This document shows, piece by piece, positions 56,876 to 64,000 of a DNA stretch of 64,000 nt. A program made the position numbers and the translations under genes. The DNA lies in contig JAUFSD010000018.1 in the NCBI GenBank assembly GCA_033030425.1, positions 434,001 through 498,000 of the forward strand. The letters run 5' to 3'. The notes below the pieces were generated by a model. That model was not told where the DNA came from and made no database searches. It was given only the letters and a program-made list of their open reading frames with translations. The stretch is from Verpa conica. Taxonomy: Eukaryota > Ascomycota > Pezizomycetes > Pezizales > Morchellaceae. The stretch's first letter is position 1. The number at the start of each line of letters is the position of its first letter.

Positions 56876-59800
56876 TTAGAAGAAGCCCCCAACCTCTAAT
56901 TTCATTGGCGGCGCGAGGACCGGGGATAGGCCAGCCTTGCGGAAAGTAAGAGACATAATCTTCCCCTTCCTATCAACTGCCACCAGACGGTCGCCCTCGG
57001 GGGTGAACATCATTCGCCCCGCAGTTTCAGGGCTTTGTTGGTTCTGCATCCTTTCTTTGGTGTGTGTAGGTGCAAATGTCGTAAGATTTTCATCTCCTTC
57101 TAGGTAAGATACTGGTGTTACCCAGATTGTTCCGCTCTTGGTAAGGAATGCTGCAGCATTACCAAGCGGAGCAACGGCTGTATGAGTAACCCGTAAGCCT
57201 ACTTGACGGATTGGGCGGGATTTTGGTTTGCCGAAGTTTGTGCCCACAGGCTCAGTAAATGATCCATTCCATTCTGCTTCGTTGGGGCTTGTGGGGAATG
57301 TGCTACAGAGAACGTGTTTCATATCGGGAAAAAGAGTTACTGTGGAAAGCATCTCTGATCCATAGCCCTATCTAGAGTTAACCAGCCAGAAAAAAAAGCA
57401 TGTGGGTGGGTTGGTTTAGGGGAACAAACATCAGTGACTTTCAAACGCCCGCTAGTAATGAGAGTGGGCTCTTCCATCCGGACCTTTGATATATTCCATG
57501 AGTAATAATAGCCATGTTTAGGCGTTCCACAAGTAAGATGATTGCCATCCTTTGATATTGAAAGGAGGTGAGGAGCATCTTGAGGAGATCTGGGATTGAT
57601 TGGTAGGTGGACATCTCTTAACCTTTCACATCGGAGACCCGCATACGTTGGTGCGTTCATCTTGAAGATGCGGACCATACCAACATTCTCTCCCCTTAAA
57701 GTTTTGGTCAAACCAACAACAAGCTTATCGGCCTCGATTGCAACACAAGAGTATTCCCAGGCATTTATGTCCTCCGTGAAGATTACCTTACACTCCTGCT
57801 CGAGATCATGGACTTGTACCTATTTCATTTATTAGTATATTTTTTGACCGGGAAGTGTATACGGGAGGCAAACTCTTTTGCCAGTAATCGTCACCACATA
57901 TTTCTCAGACGCTACACCATTTTTGTATGGTCCCCATGATACCTTTCCCTTCCGGAGTCCTTCTGCCTCACCCAGCCTGTATGTGAATCTTGGCTTTGTT
58001 GAATATGAATCACCTGGTCGAGGAATCGTAAATACTTGAAAAGCGTGTGGAGACATATAGACAGCATATCTAGCGTCGGAGGAAATAAAAACACTGAAGC
58101 ACGAATCCTTGGGCGCCACTTTGAATACTTCTTCATACGGTTGATACTCATATTCGACAGAATCCCATGCTCGAACAGGCACAGTCTCAACACCAGAAAA
58201 GATAGGCATCATGGGCTCATAACTATTTGATCTATTGTGTCCAAGTGTAGAATTACTGCGCATTCGCATGTAATCTTGCTTCTCACTACGGACCTCTAGT
58301 GCAGAATGTGATCTAATAGGCTCGACGATGACTGGTGGCGCATTTGGGTCAACTGGTTCAGGTGCATCTTCAGCTGTATCAAGGGGTGGTAGAGGCTTGT
58401 TGAGCTGAAGATTGCTGAACCTGGGAGGATTACGATTCGCCAAGGATCCGGGCCTACGGCTGAAGATCTTGCTAGCGCGAGAGAACCGTCCCATTGAACC
58501 ACTGTGACCAGAGGGTGTTCTTGAAAGCGAAGGCTCAGGATAAATAGATACAGGTGACGGCTGCGGAGGTTCAAGGAGCATCTGGCTTGTGAAAGATCGT
58601 GGTTTCATGCTGTCGTTCGAGTTTTTACGAAACTGGTATTCTTCAGAGTCTGAGCTCTGCTCTTCTCGTCGGATAAAAACCGTCTGGGACAAAGCGGGTT
58701 TCCTGTCATCGAAAGATTGTATCGGTAGATCCAAAGATACCTTCGAAACATTAGCATCTTCAGGATAATCTTGTGGCTCCTCAAATAAGCTTTCAGTGAA
58801 TAGTTGGTCCAGGTGATCAAAACGCAAAGTGGTATCAAAATTTGGGGTAATAGCTTCTTGGGGTGTGACTGGTGCATTATGCGCGAGAAAACTCCCTTGA
58901 GGTAATTTTGGTGTTCGGTATAGATGTGGGAGGATTGGGGACTCTACTGGCGAATCGGAGTTCTGGATTCTTGAAATCGGACTAAGGAGCGTGCGGTACG
59001 TGTCGGTGGGACTTAATAGGGTACAAGTTTCTGTAGGACTAACATTGGAATCGCAGGTTGGTGCTACGCTCGACAAAGTGGGGGTCTGACTGGGCATACT
59101 GCTTGGAACTGGGCTAGCCGTAGTAGTAGACCTAGCACCGTCCTCCATCGCCCCCCAAGTACTACTACGCATAACCTCATTAATGGAATGTGAAGTTTGA
59201 AATGAGGGTGTAGAAGAAGATCTTGCGCTGGATTGTAGGGTTTCAATACGGCGCTGCATCGACTCGACAGCGCCTTTGTACAGGATTGCTTTCTTTTCGC
59301 ATCGGTCCATGGTGTCTCGCTTTTCTATTTTAAGCTCTTCGATTCGTAGGTTTCTCTCATCACTTGCTCCGGGGCCGCTTATGACCCCAAAGTATTGGTC
59401 AATTACCAGGTCCAGGTCGCGCATCATGTTATAGTATTCGGCTTCAGTGTAACCTATGCTAGACGATATAATGATCTCGAACTTTATTCTATGTTAGAAA
59501 TTATACACAGAACAAGTGAGAGGTATGGGTAACTCACAGCTTTATACCTGAATGCAGGCCTGTCTGAATTTTGTATTATTTTCATAGACAAGCCTTTCGC
59601 CTGCTGTACAATTTCATCCGATGAAGGGAAAGAAGAAACTAGCTGGTTCAACAGGTCCAATAGTCCCGATATCATTAAGTGGGCTTCATGTTTCGGAAGT
59701 ACTCCAGCAGGGCAGATTTTTAATTCAGTCGTGCTGCTTTGCGAGCTGAGCGCTAGCAACTCTTGTTCAGCCCTTTCAACAATCGACCTGGAAATATCAG

Positions 59801-60745
59801 CCGCTAGAATACCAGCGTACTGGCACGCCCGTGTAGGGTTTCTGGACTGGGCTTGGTGCTGGAGTGAGATTGCACCGGCGGTCCCTTCGTAAAGATGGCG
59901 CATATCCTTATGCCATTCAGAAGGAGGTGCTTTGATTCTGGCAAATATATTATCAAGAGCTTCAGGAGTTGTTTCACCATCGAGTTGATTCTTGAGTAGA
60001 AGAGAAATTAGGATATGATTCAGTAAACAGCCGATACGAAGTGACTTACAATAAAACCTGCTGCAAAAAGAAAATGAATGGTCGGTGTATTTAAATCGTT
60101 GAAACTTGGGAGATCACTTGGTAAACACCTGATGAGGTCGCAAGCGTAGCGAACGAGGAACTCGATATCACCACTACTTGGCTTTTCTTCATCCCCTTGC
60201 TCAAACCTGGCTCGGTTCTCCGCATCCCTCTCCGAGATATCCTTAAGCAGTTTTGCATAGGTTTCGTTCTCAAGCTTCTCGATCCTGACCTGATACAAAA
60301 GCGACAACGCTGAAACGAGCGTGCGGAGTTGTAGCTCCCTCGAAGGTGATGCGCTGTCCTTGTCTTTCCGTGCCATCCTCCCAGCCATCATCTCAGCGAT
60401 ACGCAACACCAAATTCGTGTTGAGGAGCATGTCTGGGGCCGGCACCGAATTCAACCCAAGATAAGTAACCTGGAGGTCGAGAATAACCTTTAAAAAGTAG
60501 ACCGAATTGTAGGCAAAGGCCTTCTCCATCCTCTTCAGCGCATTCTGAACTATGTAGTCGATTCCGGGTACAAGCCATAGCGTTTCCTTCGCCGTCACGT
60601 ACGGCTCAACATAGTCTGCATCCGACCCCGCATCTTCCCTCAGAACGTGATTGTCGAATTCATCTCCATCGTCGCTGGCGTACATTTCGATGGGTCGGTT
60701 GGAGTCGCTGGTCGGTACAGTGATCGTAAGTGTCATAGTAGTCAT
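56876..60745 (-). CDS. large conserved-looking fungal protein of unknown function, C-terminal beta-propeller-like region
   Basis: Five exons (60050-60745, 59538-59990, 57874-59481, 57430-57819, 56876-57352) give about 1207 residues. All four introns fall in phase 0. Residues 1-430 are helical (KETLWLVPGIDYIVQNALKR, LLNTNLVLRIAEMM, LQLRTLVSALSLLYQV, HLMISGLLDLLNQLV). A coiled-coil-like stretch follows (IEELKIEKRDTMDRCEKKA), then about 350 disordered, Ser/Pro-rich residues with many possible phosphosites. The C-terminal 380 residues read as beta strands with propeller-like blades (SCFSVFISSDARYAVYMSPH, KYVVTITGKRVQVHDLEQE, SISKDGNHLTCGTPKHGYYY, MMFTPEGDRLVAVDRKGKIM). I do not recognise the family. 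The start at 60745 is the first ATG in frame. The exon 4 donor (gtttgt) and exon 3 donor (gtttgc) are weak but keep frame and sense. Confidence 0.8.
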
Positions 60746-63418
60746 AGTGTTGACCTGAGAGCGCCCATCCGGCAAACAAAGTGATTGCAGTACTAACGTA
60801 TCAGACTCGAGTTGAATGTGAAATTCCGCTGGGTGTGGGCGCCAGATGATTTAAATTATTAACCCTCCATCAATATACCACCACTGATGTAAGTGAGTGA
60901 TCCCACACACGCAAGGCCGGGTGTTTTTAATTGGATCAAGGGTACAGTTGAGCAGCCCTGGCCCGTCTGCGGCGTCGACTCCCACCGGCTGAGCCCCCAT
61001 AAGCCTCTCTGCAGCCGGACCCGACCACCGCAATCAGAATCAGTGAGTGATATGCGTCTACTACGCGAATACTTACCCCTCGGGTACAAAACAGTGCGTA
61101 CTCTACATTGCTCTAGTTATGTACTCATGTGTATTTTATAGCGAAATGGCCCTAGCAAATTATCAAAGAGAAACTCGATATGGGCAAGGGATGTGAGACG
61201 ATAGAGGGAAGGAACTGCCGTTGATACTGAGCACCAGCACCAGCAGCAGGTCACCACCAGCGAGTCAGCGGGTCCCTGGCGAGGCTACAAGTGTGGTGAC
61301 TACTCTACGAGTGCAATAAGACGGCATGCGGGGTGGAGGCTTGGGGGCGGAAATATTGGATGTGATAACTGAGGGAGCGGGCGGCTAAAGATCTTCGCCA
61401 TCTTCTTGCGTTTGAAAGTGCGTGCCTTTGCATCGGAGCCTCAACGTTAAAATAACAATCGCCAGGTACAGTCCAGACTCCGATATTTTCTTCATCATGC
61501 CTCTCTCGCCTTGCGAGAGAGGTCCTGACATCCACATTCATGCCTACTGAGAAATGATCGCTTGTCATCAATAGCGGGACTCACTCGCCTTGGGCTGTAA
61601 AATACCTATGGCACAATTCGGCATGCTCGTTTAAAATCGGCTTTAGCGTTGAGCGGATCATCATCCGTTCTAGACTCTGTTTAGCGAAATTACAGAATTC
61701 CACGGCAAAGGTGGATCACGAGTTATCATCGTTTTCGCAAGGTAAGGCCTTGCAAGGAAAGACACTTCCCTATACAGCTATGCATCTTACCGGATATAAA
61801 AACTTTTATCGACTAGTTAGTTACCTAGTCGCGGCGGTTGTACTATCCCTCCACCAGTAACATCACGTTTTGGGAATAGGATCACGTCTCAAATTCTGGA
61901 AAAACTACTATTGTTTGTGTACAATTATTCAATGAGGAAGATATGGTGCTTCCATATTGGGATGCGATTATAAATTTATGGGACGAGAAATTTCTGCCCG
62001 GACAAGGACGGTGGATAAGTCTAGGTTGTGCAGCCCATCGTGAGTAGTGATTATTACCGAAAAATCAGGTGGCTACGCTACAAATTATACAATGGGATTC
62101 CCAGGCGGTATGTGTATAGTGCCCCCCCTCCCCTCCCACGGACACCGTTTGTACAATACATATATTAACCCTCGCTGAAGATCAGGGGCGAGATCTAAGC
62201 CGTCATGACAGGCCACAATGAGCACTGAGCACTGGATATCGTTATTGCAAATACAAGGAAGGTACAACAAAACATCGATAGGCGAGAAGTACGTACTTCA
62301 TGGTGACATCAGGGTTTCCAAATTTAAGTATCGAGGTTTTATTTTGGTTTGTAGCAAATGAACCCACACCCCTGAACGACTATTAATTATGGCAACTTCT
62401 AACGGCAAACAATCCCAGCAGCTAAAGCCTACAGTTCTAGCGAACCCTAATAAGCCAATTCACAGGGCTCGTTCTCCCCTCACCACCCTCTTTAGGCAAA
62501 GATTTTAGGACATCTCTACCTGACCTATACTACATGGATTCCTAGAGGAGCTTAACGTACTCCTCTTGCTTTCTGGGTATTAAGAGATGGACCATAGAAA
62601 ATATTTATTATCATGGTTTTGATTCTACACAAGGTCTATCAGACTCACCGGTAGGCACAGACAAGTGTAGAGGGAGTATGGGCATGGTAAAATAGCTAGT
62701 GTGCTTTCCTAGGATTTAATATTCTATACCGAACAACTGGCTATACCGGATGAAACCAGTTGAGTTATGCAAGTTAAGTATCGCAAGGTATAGCTATAGA
62801 CCATGATTTTTTTTCTAAATCAACCTAAAAGAGTTATTCATGTCGCTGTAACTTTTGTATAGTGGGCTCGAGGTTGAGGGATTCTAGCAAGATGTTTTTT
62901 TTTGATAGAGTGAGCCTGTGATAGTTATGTTTTAGCCTTTGGCCGGGCCGAAGCCCGTAGGAGATTTTTCTAGAAACAGAGGAAATACATTTACCTGGAA
63001 TTCTCGTTGCACAAATAATGAGGATGCCGGATTGGGGGTGTTCTTTGTGGAAGTAAAGCTTGTCCATAATCGGGTGGTTTACGTACAATAAAAAGGTAGG
63101 CTATACCGAAAATACATGAATTATCAGGTAAAATCACCTATAGAATTTTAGGTAAATTTAGCTAAAGAAACTGCTTAAAAGCGATAAAATTATGGAGTTC
63201 AACTCATCACGTGACTAGAGGAATCCATTCTGGTGGCAGCCCAGTCAATGCTTTTTATGTGATACCGTACTCGTAACCACCTCCTACTCACACAATCAGC
63301 TTCCCACCGGCACCTACGCAAACAAGACCATCATCCCGCTCCTCCCATCACTGTATCTTTCTGCTCAGTTTCATACTCCATTCCCCGTATACTATCTACT
63401 GCCTCGTCTTGATTTACG
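60746..63418. promoter_or_regulatory. divergent intergenic region between the large unknown gene and the dynamin gene
   Basis: About 2.7 kb with no recognisable gene. Repeated short words such as ctatacc occur around 62730-62790 and 63100, but no clear element boundaries were found. The 120 bases before the dynamin start (63290-63410) are strongly CT-rich, a typical fungal leader. Confidence 0.4.
63207..63214 (+). promoter_or_regulatory. TCACGTGA element upstream of the dynamin gene
   Basis: A perfect palindromic TCACGTGA lies about 205 bp before the start codon at 63419, a typical distance for an upstream activating site in fungi. The same core is found before TRA1 at 2546-2553. Its role as a bHLH (Cbf1-like) site is inferred. 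Confidence 0.35.
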
Positions 63419-64000
63419 ATGGCGCAGTCTTCGTAACTATCCCCTCTCTTCCATTAGCTCCTACGTTGGAGTCCGTGAGAGTGTTTTACCCGCTGACTCC
63501 CCGCTAAAGAACCAGTATCAACGTCAACGACCCTGGGCTGATTACATTAGTGAATAAGCTGCAAGATGTCTTTGCAACCGTAGGAGTATGTTCAATATAT
63601 CTTGCTCCCCACCCCTATTCATATTTACGGATATCTGTGGGTTCTGTGACTTCGAGCTAATATAGACTTGGCAATAACTATAGGTTCAAAATCCTATTGA
63701 CTTACCTCAAATCGCAGTAGTAGGCTCCCAGTCTAGTGGCAAGAGTTCAGTGCTGGAGAATATTGTCGGTAGAGATTTGTGAGCCTCTTAGATTTCCTTC
63801 TCTATATTTGAAGTTTTGGGATCAATGTTGATATAGGGTTTCATAGCCTTCCCCGAGGTACTGGTATAGTAACAAGAAGGCCTTTGGTAAGGAATCTAGT
63901 CCGTTTAGTCAGGGGAACTGTTATCTAAGTAGCTGATAGGTCCTGCAACTTATCAACCGTCCTGGTACTACCAATAGGACAAATGGCACAAGCAAGGAAG
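63419..64000 (+). CDS. VPS1: Vps1-type dynamin GTPase, 5' part only (runs off the window)
   Basis: Dynamin-family GTPases pinch membranes; Vps1 acts in vacuolar and endosomal sorting and peroxisome fission. The visible exons are 63419-63432, 63516-63586, 63684-63778, 63847-63886 and 63940 onward, each bounded by GT..AG introns of 53-97 bp. Assembled, they read [48 protein letters not shown] (containing the P-loop), [24 protein letters not shown] and [10 protein letters not shown]. The NPIDLPQI and SSVLENIVG wording fits Vps1 better than Dnm1. The start exon is only 14 bp, and the fourth exon only 40 bp. The frame is still open at 64000, so the middle, GED and C-terminus lie outside the window. 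Confidence 0.9.

Noticed and set aside
61305..61571. 88-codon minus-strand frame between the large unknown gene and the dynamin gene
   Set aside because: No domain, no matching splice or partner exon, and composition like other chance frames in the spacer.

Overview
The window is nuclear DNA from a filamentous ascomycete (Pezizomycotina). The evidence is many short spliceosomal introns (about 45-125 bp, mostly GT..AG with CTAAC/CTAAT-like branch sites), fungal gene families (Tra1, Emg1, Cfd1, B56/ParA, Sid1-type GCK, Vps1), a fungal NACHT-ankyrin NLR with a helical fungal N-terminal domain, and TA-flanked miniature inverted-repeat elements. Long non-coding spacers, TA-type MITEs and a NACHT-ankyrin gene would suit a Pezizomycetes-like (truffle/morel/cup fungus) genome, but the lineage is an inference. 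I found no convincing tRNA, rRNA or CRISPR.

Layout. 1-3 kb: gene-free spacer. 3.0-15.2 kb: a complete TRA1 gene in 13 exons (about 3829 aa), the SAGA/NuA4 scaffold pseudokinase. 15.7-19.8 kb: compact block with a small four-helix membrane protein (minus strand), EMG1 (18S rRNA methyltransferase) and CFD1 (cytosolic Fe-S scaffold). 21.2-24.9 kb: a NACHT-ankyrin NLR whose C-terminus is an array of almost identical 99-bp ankyrin units with a 396-bp higher-order duplication. 24.9-36 kb: gene-poor, accessory-looking region with one orphan protein and two related, mucin-like, probably GPI-anchored secreted proteins; it holds a short telomere-like tract. 36.0-38.4 kb: multi-pass DUF3292/GRAM-like membrane protein. 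38.8-40.5 kb: a cluster of TA-flanked MITEs (two inverted copies of one family and one of another) and a hairpin. 41.8-48.8 kb: two signalling genes on the minus strand, a PP2A B56 regulatory subunit and a Ste20/GCK kinase. 49.8 kb: a third MITE family. 50.1-54.7 kb: an RGG-box protein divergent from a Lig4-like ATP-dependent DNA ligase. 56.9-60.7 kb: a large conserved-looking fungal protein of unknown function. 63.4 kb to the end: the 5' part of a Vps1-type dynamin.

Most genes are ordinary housekeeping genes. The most unusual parts are the repeat-homogenised NLR in its gene-poor surroundings, the MITE cluster, the diverged GPI-protein pair and the non-canonical ligase. Exon boundaries were set by hand from splice consensus, reading-frame continuity and remembered family conservation. 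Where a junction did not resolve, the entry says so.
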